A DNA stretch of 64,000 bases from Sediminibacillus albus (GCF_900101125.1 NZ_FNFL01000001.1:496001-560000); one strand, 5' to 3'. Positions 44,369 through 53,575 are shown, numbered from the stretch's first letter. A program made the numbers and translations. Notes: generated by a model not told the origin, from the sequence alone.

Positions 44369-44913
44369 TATAGCCTACAACCCTCCTTCCAGCTCCCTAT
44401 ACAATCAATCTCTAATTAGGATGAAGGCATCCACTATAAATGGGAAACCTATTAAAAACCTATCCTATCTGTTGGTTGATCGCCAATGATGTTAGTATAA
44501 CCTAATTTTTACAACATCGCAGGTTATATCCATATTGTATCATGGATTTGATATTCCATCTATTCAACTATACGCTTTATTGCCTGCATTTCGGCAACCT
44601 TAAAAATGACAATTTTGTGAAAGCATACAGAAAATAAAATAAAAGGCATAACTGCCTTTAAAATAGTGTGAAACAGCCATTTATCTTGTTTTGTTGCAAT
44701 TCCCACCGCTATTCAGATACGAATCAAATCCTCATATTTATTTCTAGCAAACAAATATGAACATTGCAAGGCTTTTTTTGAATTTTTTATAGTGAAAATA
44801 GTAGGCAAACATGGTAGTATAACCTTTGTATGTTTTTCAACTAAAAACGGATATTTTCTGTCCAGTCAACTGAGGCTGGATAAATTAGTCCACTAAGTAA
44901 GTGAGGTGGAGCC
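44369..44913. other. Divergent regulatory region ctaB / ctaA
   Basis: A 545-bp AT-rich region with no credible gene. It holds a ctaA promoter (44792-44820), a small hairpin AAAGGCA/TGCCTTT (44642-44659), and, for ctaB, a TATACT near 44495 as a weak -10. A TGAAAGCATACA string at about 44617 is only a distant match to a CcpA site. In B. subtilis this gap carries ResD and catabolite control; I cannot confirm such sites here. Confidence 0.5.
44792..44820 (+). promoter_or_regulatory. Probable SigA promoter for ctaA
   Basis: GTGAAA (44792-44797), a 17-nt spacer, and TAGTAT (44815-44820) with an extended TG two bases ahead of the -10. Leader length would be about 85 nt. Confidence 0.5.
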
Positions 44914-45816
44914 TTGATTAAGTTCCTAAAGATTTTATCTATCATATCAACTATTACAATGATCTTCGTTCTTATTGGGGGCGCACTGGTCACTAAAACC
45001 GGATCCGGAATGGGTTGTGGCGCAAACTGGCCGGTTTGTGAAGGTGAGCTTTCAGCTGAACTCATTATTGAATTAAGCCATCGTCTAGTTTCCGGGACTG
45101 CAGGATTTGTTGTATTACTCCTGTCGGTTCTCTCATGGAAACACGCAGGACACATAAGAGAAGTGAAATTTTTATCTTTCATCTCTATTTTTTTTCTGGT
45201 ACTGCAAGGGCTAATAGGCGCTGCTGCCGTGCTATGGTCACAATCCGATTTTGTCCTGGCCATGCATTTCGGGATTTCCTTGATTTCATTTGCTGCGGTA
45301 TTTCTGTTAACTCTGTTAATATTTGAAATTGACCAGAAGTTCGATGCCCGCTCGCTGATTATTGACAGACGGCTTAGATATCACTTCTATAGTTTAATTG
45401 TTTACATTTTATTCGTCGTCTATACAGGCGCTCTTGTCAGGCATGCTAATTCCAGCCTAGCCTGCCGCAGCTGGCCGTTTTGTGATAACCAAAGTCCGCT
45501 TGCATTTGACTATCACTTCAGCCAGTGGATACAGATGGGGCACCGTTTTGCTGCGGGTTTAGCCTTTATATGGACGTTATACTTATTGTACAGAGTTCTT
45601 AAATCATACCGTTATAACCGCATTATGGTTTGGGGATGGGCTGCTGCTTCGATGCTAATGGTTTTGCAAGTACTATTCGGGGCACTCGTTATATTTACAA
45701 TGGTCAATCTAGCAGTAGCACTTTTGCATGCCTTGATTATTTCCATCTACTTTGGAGTATTGAGTTACTTTATTTTACTATCTTCCAGAAGTGCTAAATA
45801 TGAAAAAGAAAAATAA
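44914..45816 (+). CDS. ctaA: Heme A synthase CtaA
   Basis: CtaA oxidises heme O to heme A for the caa3 oxidase. The 300-residue product has eight helices in two homologous halves. The first extracellular loop carries the conserved cysteine pair in GMGCGANWPVC, the second half SSLACRSWPFC, and the heme-ligating histidines lie in ELSHRLVSG, ALHFGISL-like (MHFGISLISF), MGHRFAAGL and LLHALIIS. The start is TTG 44914 after GAGGTGG. It lies divergent from ctaB. Confidence 0.95.
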   Translation: MIKFLKILSIISTITMIFVLIGGALVTKTGSGMGCGANWPVCEGELSAELIIELSHRLVSGTAGFVVLLLSVLSWKHAGHIREVKFLSFISIFFLVLQGLIGAAAVLWSQSDFVLAMHFGISLISFAAVFLLTLLIFEIDQKFDARSLIIDRRLRYHFYSLIVYILFVVYTGALVRHANSSLACRSWPFCDNQSPLAFDYHFSQWIQMGHRFAAGLAFIWTLYLLYRVLKSYRYNRIMVWGWAAASMLMVLQVLFGALVIFTMVNLAVALLHALIISIYFGVLSYFILLSSRSAKYEKEK

Positions 45817-45820
45817 TTTT

Positions 45821-45859
45821 AAAAACCCCTTCTCTTGCCAGGCAAGAGAAGGGGTTTTT
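45821..45859. terminator. Bidirectional terminator between ctaA and ftsW
   Basis: Perfect 19-nt arms (45821-45839, 45841-45859) around one base, with A/T-runs at both ends and a CCCCTTCTC core. Serves two convergent genes. Confidence 0.92.
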
Positions 45860-45876
45860 TATCTTTAATAGAAGGA

Positions 45877-47082
45877 TTATTGTAAATGTGACCACGACTT
45901 TCTTTGTTTCGTAAACTCCCTTGGCTTATTGCTGATATCCTGGTCTTCAGGAATGGAGCGTTTCGTCCCCCGTTGTTCTTTTGCCCTGACTGACCTGGCA
46001 ATATTGTTTAATATACCAACAGAAATCATGAGAATTAACAAGGAAGACCCTCCATAGCTGACAAACGGAAGTGTTACCCCTGTAATTGGTAAGAGTCCAC
46101 TAATTGCCCCCAAATTAATAAAGGCCTGGATACCAATCATGGATGAAATCCCGATTGCCAACAATGAACCGAAGCTGTCATCACATTGATGAGAGATATA
46201 GAAACCCCTTAACACAATAATAGCCAACATTCCAATCACAGCGGCTACCCCGAGAAAACCTAATTCTTCGGCAATTACAGCCATTATAAAATCGGTATGG
46301 GGCTCCGGGAGATACCCCAGCTTTTGAACGCCTTGTCCAATCCCTTCTCCTGTCAAGCCGCCTGTGCCGATCGCCAAGTACGATTGGATAAGGTGAAAGC
46401 CATTCAGGTCAGGGTCCTCAAATGGCTGATAAGCGCCAGTAAACCGGGAAACTCGTTCCGGTGTCACCATTTGCGTTGCCGCAAAACCGAGAAAGGTTAT
46501 CACCGTGACTACTAAAAAAGCCAAATGGCGGAATTTAATCCCGGCGCTGAAGATTACGGAGCAGGCAATTAAAAATATAACAGAAGCTGTACCAATATCC
46601 GGCTGTTTAATGATCAATGCCAGAATTAGACCTGTTAATACTAGAGGCGGCAATACTGCTTTTGAAAAATCATGGATATATTCCTGCTTTTTTGAGTAAG
46701 CCGATGCCAAATATATGATTAAACCTAATTTAGCGAACTCAGCCGGCTGCAAACGCATGGAACCGAATTTGAGCCATGACTGGGCGTAATTCACTTCTTC
46801 ACCGAACAATAAAACGGCAACAAGTAATGTAATAATCCCTAATATCATTAATTTAATCAATTTTTGATAATGGCGGTAGGCAAACATGCTGCAGAATAAA
46901 TAAAACAGCATACCTAAACTGAACCACTGTAGCTGCTTCAGCATGAAATAATTGCTGGCAACTTCATTTTTTACGACAGCGATCACCATACTTGCACTGT
47001 ATATCATCACGATACCGAACGCCGTCAATATTATCGGGGTTATAAAGAGCGTAAAATCAAAATCTTTCAATTTTTGTTTCAA
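45877..47082 (-). CDS. ftsW: Cell division SEDS protein FtsW
   Basis: FtsW is the septal peptidoglycan polymerase partner of PBP2B. The 401-residue product has about ten helices with the SEDS patterns SMRLQPAEFAKLGLIIYLA, IGTGGLTGEGIGQG, LGYLPEPHTDFIMAVIAEELGF and LPFVSYGGSSLLILM, and a basic C-terminal tail. Being outside the dcw cluster and next to ylaN, it matches B. subtilis ftsW (ylaO) rather than spoVE. In B. subtilis pycA lies between this gene and ctaA; here it is missing. Confidence 0.93.
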   Translation of the reverse strand: MKQKLKDFDFTLFITPIILTAFGIVMIYSASMVIAVVKNEVASNYFMLKQLQWFSLGMLFYLFCSMFAYRHYQKLIKLMILGIITLLVAVLLFGEEVNYAQSWLKFGSMRLQPAEFAKLGLIIYLASAYSKKQEYIHDFSKAVLPPLVLTGLILALIIKQPDIGTASVIFLIACSVIFSAGIKFRHLAFLVVTVITFLGFAATQMVTPERVSRFTGAYQPFEDPDLNGFHLIQSYLAIGTGGLTGEGIGQGVQKLGYLPEPHTDFIMAVIAEELGFLGVAAVIGMLAIIVLRGFYISHQCDDSFGSLLAIGISSMIGIQAFINLGAISGLLPITGVTLPFVSYGGSSLLILMISVGILNNIARSVRAKEQRGTKRSIPEDQDISNKPREFTKQRKSWSHLQ

Positions 47083-47205
47083 TGTGATGACTCCTAACTA
47101 TGTATGATGAAAGAATCAGCATCTCGTTTTTCTCAGTTTATTAACTAAAATATACCATAGAAAAAGCAATGATAGTTGCTCTGCGGAAAAGTCTTTTCTA
47201 ATAAA

Positions 47206-47251
47206 AAAACCCCGCCGCTGTTAGGCAAAGGTTTTCCAATTAATTAGGCGG
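47206..47251 (-). terminator. Possible terminator downstream of ylaN
   Basis: On the minus strand CCGCC and GGCGG close a long AT-rich loop, and GGTTTTTTT follows. The stem is short; the T-run is strong. Confidence 0.4.
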
Positions 47252-47280
47252 ATCAACAATCATCCACTAAATAAACTTGC

Positions 47281-47562
47281 TTAAGATTTTTGCGCTGCTT
47301 CATGTAATACGTTCAGTTGTCTTTCCAGGTTTTCAAGCAATGCCTTACCAGCTTCTTCGCTGACCAGATTTAACCGTACCGCAAAATCAATTTCCCTGGA
47401 CAAACCAAACATTTGTGTATCTAAAACCTCTTCATATAAAGGACACTGAGGCATAGTCAAGTTATCCATTTGAACTTTAATGAGCTTCAATATTTTATTA
47501 GCATCAGCCTCTAGAAGGGCATAGGCTTTATCACGATTGCTAACAGCCACTTCAGGTATCAC
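47281..47562 (-). CDS. ylaN: YlaN family protein
   Basis: A 93-residue helical protein, almost identical in pattern to YlaN: the middle [40 protein letters not shown] is invariant in the family. YlaN is reported as conditionally essential and linked to iron homeostasis through Fur in Bacillus and Staphylococcus. The start is GTG 47560-47562 after GGAGGGG. It precedes ftsW on the same strand. Confidence 0.94.
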   Translation of the reverse strand: MIPEVAVSNRDKAYALLEADANKILKLIKVQMDNLTMPQCPLYEEVLDTQMFGLSREIDFAVRLNLVSEEAGKALLENLERQLNVLHEAAQKS

Positions 47563-47787
47563 AAAATCCCCTCCGTTTAACAGACTTTCTTCTATTTATA
47601 TTAGCGTTTGTCAGTAAAAAATGCAAGATAAGAACAGAAATATATCAAACTTGCGTTGGTTTTTTGTGTTGCAGAAAGATGCAGGAGCCTTTTTCCTATA
47701 GTGATTTTTAGTCCCTTAGATGAAATTAAAAATAAACTCTGCTATTCTTGAAAGGGATGGAATTTAATCGAGAAAGGAACTGGTAAC

Positions 47788-48279
47788 ATGATTGTACAGC
47801 TAACTGGCAAAGTGAAATATCCGATAACGTTAGATCCGACTGTCTGGATTTTTGATGATAGAAAGCTTTTATTCGAAGATGCCTTCAAATCTCCAGATAC
47901 TGAAGAGAATGAACAAGAAGACGAGCTAAAAAAAGCTTCTATGAGATGGGACCGGGAAGTTTATCAACAAAGAATCAAACCTCCGGTAAATAAAAGCATT
48001 AGCAAATTTGAAAGAGAGCAAATACTCGAAGGTACATATGTAATGCCCATTAAAGATTTCCTTGCTACCTCAGAGATAGAAGACGAGTCCAAACAAGCGA
48101 GACTGATTACGGAAAAACAAGAAGAAATAATCTCTTTATCCCAGCTGGATGAGTGCCTCCTTCTATTTGCCGAGAATGGGAAACCTGTAAAAGAGGCTGG
48201 CCCTGTACATTTATATTTTGGTGATGGTTCTAATCGGCAGCAGCCAATTAAAGGAGTTAAAAAAATCGTCATAGAATAA
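47788..48279 (+). CDS. ylaL: YlaL-like protein of unknown function
   Basis: A 163-residue acidic soluble protein beginning MIVQLTGKVKYPITLDPTVWIFDDRK, with a central region rich in glutamate and lysine. I identify it by position (between ylaN and ylaJ, read divergently from ylaN) and by resemblance to B. subtilis YlaL; there is no motif with a known function. ATG start 8 nt after AAAGGAA. A short AT-rich gap precedes it. Confidence 0.75.
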   Translation: MIVQLTGKVKYPITLDPTVWIFDDRKLLFEDAFKSPDTEENEQEDELKKASMRWDREVYQQRIKPPVNKSISKFEREQILEGTYVMPIKDFLATSEIEDESKQARLITEKQEEIISLSQLDECLLLFAENGKPVKEAGPVHLYFGDGSNRQQPIKGVKKIVIE

Positions 48280-48407
48280 CCGGTGTTTTGGAGCGTTGAC
48301 AGTCTTCTAATTTACAGTTTCATTGGAGACCGGCGTGCTTCACTTTTGCTCTGATGAATAATCTCTGCTTATTCAAGAAAAGATAGGAGTAAAAGGAGGA
48401 GTGCCCG

Positions 48408-49028
48408 ATGAACAATCGGCTTGTATTCCTGTGTATTGTCTGGCTTTCCTGTGGTTTCCTTATGACAGGATGTCAACAGGAGGAAAGCCTGCCTGACCAG
48501 GAGAACCAAGACCCGGCCATCCAGGTGAAGAACTCTGACCCCGCCCAACCAGATCCACAAAACTACAGTAATCAGGAAATAGCAAATCATCTGTCTAATA
48601 TTGCAGCAGATGTTCCTAATGTAGATGACGCTTCGTCTGTTGTGGCAGGTCCCTATGCTGTAGTAGCCATTGATGTTGATAAAGATTTAGATCGTTCCAG
48701 GGTAAGCACAATCAAATATTCTGTTGCGGAAGCCCTTCACCATGACCCTTATGGGAAAACAGCAGTTGTCATTGCAGATGCAGATGGAACTGAACGAATT
48801 AGACACATGGCTGATAAAATTCAGCAAGGCCACCCAATTCAAGGATTTGTGGATGAACTTTCTGCGGTTGTAGGAAGGTATATGCCTGAAGTGCCAATCA
48901 ATGAAGACCAACCCGAAGAACCTGACCAGAATAAGCAAGTCATTCCAGAAGATGACCAGCAGGAATTAGAGGACATAGAAGATGATCAATCGAATAATCA
49001 AAAGCGTAACAACCAAGGTTCGAACTAA
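48408..49028 (+). CDS. ylaJ: YhcN/YlaJ family sporulation lipoprotein
   Basis: A 206-residue lipoprotein: signal peptide with lipobox MTGC (Cys22), an acidic linker, a YhcN/YlaJ domain (about 65-150, containing AAVVAGPYAVVAIDVDKDLDR-like strands and VAEALHHDPYGKTAVVIADAD), and an acidic, glutamine/asparagine-rich tail. Relatives are found in the spore membrane and affect germination. Very strong ribosome site (AAGGAGGAG). It ends at a terminator. Confidence 0.9.
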   Translation: MNNRLVFLCIVWLSCGFLMTGCQQEESLPDQENQDPAIQVKNSDPAQPDPQNYSNQEIANHLSNIAADVPNVDDASSVVAGPYAVVAIDVDKDLDRSRVSTIKYSVAEALHHDPYGKTAVVIADADGTERIRHMADKIQQGHPIQGFVDELSAVVGRYMPEVPINEDQPEEPDQNKQVIPEDDQQELEDIEDDQSNNQKRNNQGSN

Positions 49029-49054
49029 AAAGCTGTCATTCGACAGCTTTTTTT
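49026..49054 (+). terminator. Intrinsic terminator of ylaJ
   Basis: AAAAAGCTGTC, loop ATTC, GACAGC and eight T directly after the ylaJ stop. Confidence 0.9.
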
Positions 49055-49158
49055 TGTTGATTGTAAAAACATCCTGCAGTGGATTATAGTAATTTTGATA
49101 GATGTGTCCAGCAGTCTATGTTAAACTGGTAAAAAGAATTGCTGTGAGGTGGTAATTA

Positions 49159-49362
49159 GTGAGAGTTAAATGTGTAATTTGCGACAGCATTGAAAGTATA
49201 GATAGTAACTCGTTGCAAGCCAAACGTTTGAGAAACAGGCGTATCCATATGTACCTATGTCAAACTTGCTATGCAAGAGTAGAAAAAAACACAAAAAAAA
49301 GACATGCAACAGGCAATTTCCGTTTATATAAAGAAAAGAAAAAGAATAATAGTTTAATTTAA
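49159..49362 (+). CDS. ylaI: YlaI family zinc-ribbon-like protein (DUF2197)
   Basis: A 67-residue basic protein with two CxxC pairs, CVICD (from residue 4) and CQTCY (from about residue 34), fitting a small zinc ribbon. This matches YlaI, which occupies the same place in B. subtilis. The C-terminus is a lysine-rich run (KEKKKNNSLI). GTG start 6 nt after GAGGTGG. Function unknown; nucleic-acid binding is a guess from charge and fold. Confidence 0.85.
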   Translation: MRVKCVICDSIESIDSNSLQAKRLRNRRIHMYLCQTCYARVEKNTKKRHATGNFRLYKEKKKNNSLI

Positions 49363-49432
49363 TCCTCTCTCATATAGTAAAATAGGAGCGTCCAGCGAGG
49401 TATGGCTGTGGGGATACAGCTATCTCCTATAC

Positions 49433-49477
49433 AAAAAACCTAAGGCAAAGCCAAAAATCGGCGCCTTAGGTTTTTTT
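49433..49477. terminator. Bidirectional terminator between ylaI and ylaH
   Basis: AAAAAACCTAAGGC (49433-49446) pairs with GCCTTAGGTTTTTTT (49463-49477); an inner GCC/GGC pair extends it. Convergent genes on either side. Confidence 0.92.
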
Positions 49478-49483
49478 CGTTCA

Positions 49484-49840
49484 TTAAGCTTGTTTATTTC
49501 TCCGCTTTCTATCCTGGGCCAGCCTGAACCTGTATATAGCGAGAATTAATACGATAATAACAAGGCATTCAGCCATCGGAAGCTTTAAACCTAATAAAGT
49601 AATAATAAAAGCGCCGATAAACAGGAAGATATAGACAACCAAGGACTTTAATAAAGGCAGCTTTCTGGCGAATCCTAATTTATAACTGCACGCAAGCAAT
49701 ATGGCAATCGTCAAATACAATAGAAAAAAACCTAGCAGCAGGTTTTGTCCACTTTCCCCATTCGCAATAGTATTAAAAAGAAAATCTACAATGGGCAGAT
49801 TGTTCCCTACATCGATTACTTCGTTACTTTCCTCCACCAT
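49484..49840 (-). CDS. ylaH: YlaH-like membrane protein
   Basis: A protein of about 118 residues with three transmembrane helices (about 35-52, 65-85 and 87-105) and a basic C-terminus. It resembles YlaH. The frame is open to 49891, but ATG 49838-49840 follows AAGGAG and gives a normal start (MVEESNEVID). Function unknown. It is read divergently from ylaF. Confidence 0.82.
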   Translation of the reverse strand: MVEESNEVIDVGNNLPIVDFLFNTIANGESGQNLLLGFFLLYLTIAILLACSYKLGFARKLPLLKSLVVYIFLFIGAFIITLLGLKLPMAECLVIIVLILAIYRFRLAQDRKRRNKQA

Positions 49841-49973
49841 TTTCACTCCTTCTATCCAATTCACTCCCCTACCTATCATACTAGAACACATAAAACTGCG
49901 CTAGGCTTAGTTAATACATTTTCATCTGCCGGAAAATGATTTATACTTATAGGGAAGAATAAGAGGTGAAATG

Positions 49974-50147
49974 ATGAAGAAAATCCAGTACAGCAAACTA
50001 TTTTTGGCTATTCTCGTAATCTCTTGTTTTGTTTTGGTAGGTGTTGCTATCGGTTTCCGCAATTATTGGTTTACCGCATTATTTTTCGTTTTAGGCTTCA
50101 TTTTGATGGGCGTTGGATTAACATTGAAACGAAAAAACCGAAGCTGA
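49974..50147 (+). CDS. Small membrane protein, YlaF-like (DUF5325)
   Basis: A 57-residue two-helix membrane protein (product begins MKKIQYSKLFLAILVI; second helix FWFTALFFVLGFILMGVGL-like), ending in a basic tail KRKNRS. ATG 49971 and 49974 are both possible; 49974 gives better spacing to AGAGGTG. Its size, topology and position near ylaH suggest the ylaF/DUF5325 family. Function unknown. Confidence 0.7.
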   Translation: MKKIQYSKLFLAILVISCFVLVGVAIGFRNYWFTALFFVLGFILMGVGLTLKRKNRS

Positions 50148-50256
50148 CAAGAATGAAACAATGCAGCCCCCTGCCGGAACGGCACTTCGCAGGAGTGTCA
50201 TGAGCAGGGTATGGCTGCTTTTACGGATCCATGATATATATTACCCAGGTGACCTG

Positions 50257-51063
50257 TTATTGCTTTAATTCAATATAATCAGTCAATAGTGTCTCTTGGA
50301 TTTCCTTGTTACAAGATAAAATCGTGTTATTTTCTAACATATTGATTGGTTCTCCATCAGCTTTAGTTGTAATTCCTCCGACTTCGTTGACAAGAACCAT
50401 TCCGCCAGCGATATCCCAAGGCGCTAGTTTCATGGTAATATATCCGTCAACGATGCCCTCAGCAACATATGCAAGTTCCAAAGCGGCCGAGCCATACGAG
50501 CGCGTTCCTCTGATTTTTCTGATCAACTCCTGCATTTTAGAGTCTTCTACTTTATTGTTGGGAGTTGTCCAGTAATTATTTAATACCAGAATTGCTTCTT
50601 CCAGCCTTAGCTCTTTCTTCAAAGGAAGCAGCTTCTTCTCATTTTTAAAAGCGCCTTCCCCTCGCCTAGCGGCATATAATATATCATTCATCACATCATA
50701 TACTAGACCGATTTCTCCTATTCCATCCTGGAAAATACCGATGGAAATTGCAAAATTCCGTTTTTGATGCACAAAATTCATGGTCCCGTCGATTGGATCG
50801 ATAATCCAGACAATTCCCTTGTCACTTTTCAATTCATCTCCGTAGCCTTCTTCACTTAGGATAAAATGTTCAGGATATTCGGCCCTGATTTTTTCAGCAA
50901 AAAATTGCTCCGTCTCCCGATCCATATGTGTGACCAAATCATTTGCATTTGACTTTGTATCTATAGTCAGGGGCTGATCAATAGCGTCCCGGATTGTTTT
51001 CCCCGCTTCCAGCACCCACTTTCTGGCTGTATCAAACAAATCCTTCTTTACTTGCTGCTCCAT
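50257..51063 (-). CDS. Inositol monophosphatase family protein (YktC/SuhB)
   Basis: Mg2+-dependent phosphatase of the inositol monophosphatase family. The product of about 268 residues has the metal-binding motifs LSEEGYGD, WIIDPIDGTMNFVH and, near the C-terminus, APWDIAGGMVLVNEVGG. The start is ATG 51061-51063 after AAAGGA; the longer frame to 51096 has a weaker start. It corresponds to yktC in B. subtilis. The true substrate (inositol phosphate or another sugar phosphate) cannot be told from sequence. Confidence 0.9.
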   Translation of the reverse strand: MEQQVKKDLFDTARKWVLEAGKTIRDAIDQPLTIDTKSNANDLVTHMDRETEQFFAEKIRAEYPEHFILSEEGYGDELKSDKGIVWIIDPIDGTMNFVHQKRNFAISIGIFQDGIGEIGLVYDVMNDILYAARRGEGAFKNEKKLLPLKKELRLEEAILVLNNYWTTPNNKVEDSKMQELIRKIRGTRSYGSAALELAYVAEGIVDGYITMKLAPWDIAGGMVLVNEVGGITTKADGEPINMLENNTILSCNKEIQETLLTDYIELKQ

Positions 51064-51206
51064 AACCAACATCCTTTTCATTTTTTTAATCTCCATCCAA
51101 TTTTCACTGAATCATTTCTTCCTATCAAGCCTAAAGGTACCACTGTCTATTCTATAATAAACGAGCCCGGACATACAAAAAAGAAACGAGCATTAAGCCC
51201 ATTCCT

Positions 51207-51392
51207 TTACGATAGCTCCATCATTTCTTTTCTCAATTCTTCCAAACGTCCTTTGGACGTTTCCATTACCTCCTGATCCTCTTGCTTCATGGCTTCATAT
51301 AATGTAGCCAACTGGTAATCGATTTCCATGCGGATGACCGGTAATTTTTCCTCCGCTTCCCTTTTCTTAATTGCTTCCATTACATACTTCAC
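51207..51392 (-). CDS. Small helical protein (YkzI-like)
   Basis: A 61-residue, highly charged, helical protein (KKREAEEKLPVIRMEIDYQLATLYEAMKQ). The start is GTG 51390-51392, 6 nt after AAGGGG. B. subtilis has a 61-residue protein, YkzI, at this place between yktB and yktC, and I assign it on that basis. No functional motif; likely a coiled-coil or helical-bundle protein. Confidence 0.65.
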   Translation of the reverse strand: MKYVMEAIKKREAEEKLPVIRMEIDYQLATLYEAMKQEDQEVMETSKGRLEELRKEMMELS

Positions 51393-51581
51393 ATTTATCC
51401 CCTTCCCTTTCGCTTTTTGATATGTTCTTATATTGATTGCATTATCTTTTTCTTATGTTTGTTAATTTTTAAATACCCTGCTTAACATTCCCTTAAACAC
51501 AAGGCTATTCCGTTTGTAATGCACTCGTAATATGATAAAATCAAGGATGATAACAACCATGAAGGAAGGAAGAATGTGCGT

Positions 51582-52193
51582 ATGAGTTTCACAGGTTTTA
51601 CAAAAGATGATTTTAATACTTTCCATATCGAAGGCCTTGATTCTAGAATGGAGGCTATCAGAACTCGTATCCAACCAAAATTCCAGGAAGTCGGCAGTGA
51701 ATTAACCGATTTTCTTTCTGCAGAATTAGGAAACGAAATGTTTTTACATATTGCCCAGCATGCCAGAAGATCTGTAAACCCTCCTGAGGATACTTGGCTG
51801 GCTGTCGCAGCAAACAAAAGAGGTTATAAAAAGCATCCACACTTTCAGGTTGGATTGTTTGATGACCATGTATTTATTTGGTTGGCTTTCATCTATGAGC
51901 TTCCAGAAAAACAAAAGATTGCCGAATCGTTTCTAAAAAATTTGGACGAGTTAAAGCAGCTTCCTGGCGATTTTGTCATTTCAATGGATCATACAAAAAA
52001 AGAAGCCTTCCCGGTCAGCGAATTATCAAAGGAGAACTTAATACGGCTTAGAGACGTAAAAAAAGCAGAGTTTCTTATAGGAAAGCATTTTGATCCTTCC
52101 AGCAAGTCCGTAAAAGACGGAGATGTTTTTTTGGCAGAAACAAAGGAAGCCTTTCAGTACCTGCTGCCTTTCTACAAACTCGCATCATCATAG
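51582..52193 (+). CDS. yktB: UPF0637 protein YktB
   Basis: A 203-residue soluble protein of the UPF0637 (DUF1054) family, beginning MSFTGFTKDDFNTFHIEGLDSRM and containing the conserved HAARSVNPPEDTW-type block (here HARRSVNPPEDTWLAVA) and VGLFDDHVFIWLAFIYE. The start may be ATG 51582 or GTG 51576; the GTG lies closer to the AAGGAAG ribosome site. Function unknown; a structure of a relative exists but no activity is established to my knowledge. Confidence 0.9.
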   Translation: MSFTGFTKDDFNTFHIEGLDSRMEAIRTRIQPKFQEVGSELTDFLSAELGNEMFLHIAQHARRSVNPPEDTWLAVAANKRGYKKHPHFQVGLFDDHVFIWLAFIYELPEKQKIAESFLKNLDELKQLPGDFVISMDHTKKEAFPVSELSKENLIRLRDVKKAEFLIGKHFDPSSKSVKDGDVFLAETKEAFQYLLPFYKLASS

Positions 52194-52200
52194 GAAAAGG

Positions 52201-52236
52201 AAGGAGGTTGGAAGAAAAACTTCCAACCTCCCTGTT
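52201..52236. terminator. Hairpin between yktB and yktA
   Basis: GGAGGTTGGAAG (52203-52214), loop AAAAA, CTTCCAACCTCC (52220-52231): perfect stem between convergent genes. The T-run on the plus side is weak (CTGTTTAAC). Confidence 0.75.
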
Positions 52237-52245
52237 TAACAGCTG

Positions 52246-52527
52246 TTATTTATGTAACTCCATTGTCACCCGATCACCAGACCTCATATTTCTCGCTTTT
52301 TTCACTGTTTGGTAACATGAATAACCGGATTCCTTCTCAAATTTACCGCACAACTGTTTTTCCTCACTCTTGGCTGGGACTATTTGCTTGAATCTCGTAT
52401 ATGCCATCAATAAATCGTCACGCTTCACGCCATTCTCGTATGCTTGCTCAACTAAAGAATAAAAGTTGACCACATCAATGATTTCCTGTTGTGTCCATGT
52501 TTCCTCAAGCGGATAACTGTAGCTCAT
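52246..52527 (-). CDS. yktA: UPF0223 protein YktA
   Basis: A 93-residue protein of the UPF0223 family, with YSYPLEETWTQQEIIDVVNFYSLVE-type N-terminus (start MSYSYPLEETW) and YTRFKQIVPAKSEEKQL. The frame is open further, but ATG 52525-52527 sits at good spacing after AAAGGAG. It begins two bases after the stop of the upstream NMO gene, so the two are coupled. Function unknown. Confidence 0.9.
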   Translation of the reverse strand: MSYSYPLEETWTQQEIIDVVNFYSLVEQAYENGVKRDDLLMAYTRFKQIVPAKSEEKQLCGKFEKESGYSCYQTVKKARNMRSGDRVTMELHK

Positions 52528-52529
52528 CA

Positions 52530-53498
52530 TTATCTCCTTTCTGTACCCCAATCATTTCTAATCACAGCAGCTTCTGCCATTATTCTTTCCATTAATTCTC
52601 CGACAGATGGAATATCATTTATCCTGGCCGAAATTTGCCCTGCCCATCCAAAACCATCAGATTCCTGACCTTCATAAATAAACCGCTTATTCGCCTCACC
52701 ACTGATGTACGATTTCAGCTCTTGATAGCCAGGGTTTTGCTTTTCCATCTCAACTAGCTGTTCTGTCCACTGATTTTTCAAGGCTCTGGCCGGAGCACCA
52801 ATGGACCGCTTGATAACGAGGGTATCCTGCTCTCCTGCATTTAGAATTGCCTGTTTATAAGCAGAATCTGCATGGATACATTCTTTCGTAGCGATAAACC
52901 TTGTTCCCATTTCCACTCCTTGCGCCCCTAATGCTAAAGCAGCCATCAGGCCTTTCCCGTCTCCAATTCCTCCTGAAGCAATAACAGGTATTGATACAGC
53001 ATCTGCTACCTGAGGAGTAAGGACAAATGTCCCTGTATCATTTCTGCCAATATGGCCGCCGCCTTCCTGCCCTACTACCATAACAGCATCTGCCCCTAGT
53101 TCCTCCGCTTTCAATGCCTGTCTTTTAGCGGCTACAAGAACCATGGTCTTTATTCCGGTTCCTTCCAATAATTTCAGTACAGGTCCGGGATTCCCGCCTG
53201 TTATTGAGATGACTGGCACTTCTTCATCAATTGCTGCCTGTACCATATGCTGAAATGGCCTTCTTTGTTCTCCGATAGCAAAATTGACCCCAAATGGTTT
53301 ATCCGTCTTATCTCTTAACTTACTGATTTCCTCTCGTAAAAGCGTTTCATTTTCCAGGCTCATTGCCGTAATTTGTCCAAGTCCGCCAGCATTTGAAACA
53401 GCAGCTGCGAGTTCTGAATAAGCAAGGTATGCCAATCCCCCTTGAATGATGGGTATATCAATTCCTAATAAATCTGTCAGCTCTGTTGACCACTTCAA
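52530..53498 (-). CDS. Nitronate monooxygenase-family FMN protein
   Basis: A 322-residue TIM-barrel flavoprotein of the nitronate monooxygenase (2-nitropropane dioxygenase)/FabK family. FMN-binding segments are PIIQGGLAYLAYSELAAAVSNAGGLGQI, VVGQEGGGHIG, and IPVIASGGIGDGKGLMAALALGAQGVEMGTRFIA. The family includes both NMO and the enoyl-ACP reductase FabK, which share this fold, so the substrate is not certain. It shares a message with yktA and lies divergent from speA. Confidence 0.85.
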   Translation of the reverse strand: MKWSTELTDLLGIDIPIIQGGLAYLAYSELAAAVSNAGGLGQITAMSLENETLLREEISKLRDKTDKPFGVNFAIGEQRRPFQHMVQAAIDEEVPVISITGGNPGPVLKLLEGTGIKTMVLVAAKRQALKAEELGADAVMVVGQEGGGHIGRNDTGTFVLTPQVADAVSIPVIASGGIGDGKGLMAALALGAQGVEMGTRFIATKECIHADSAYKQAILNAGEQDTLVIKRSIGAPARALKNQWTEQLVEMEKQNPGYQELKSYISGEANKRFIYEGQESDGFGWAGQISARINDIPSVGELMERIMAEAAVIRNDWGTERR

Positions 53499-53575
53499 CT
53501 CATATCCCCCTTTCTTTTTCTTATCCTATCATGTTCCGCCTCATCTTTCTAAAAGTAGCGATTCCTGTTATGTTT

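Noticed and set aside
44612-44630. Possible CcpA (cre) site TGTGAAAGCATACAGA upstream of ctaB
   Set aside because: It lacks the central CG and has three further mismatches to the consensus.
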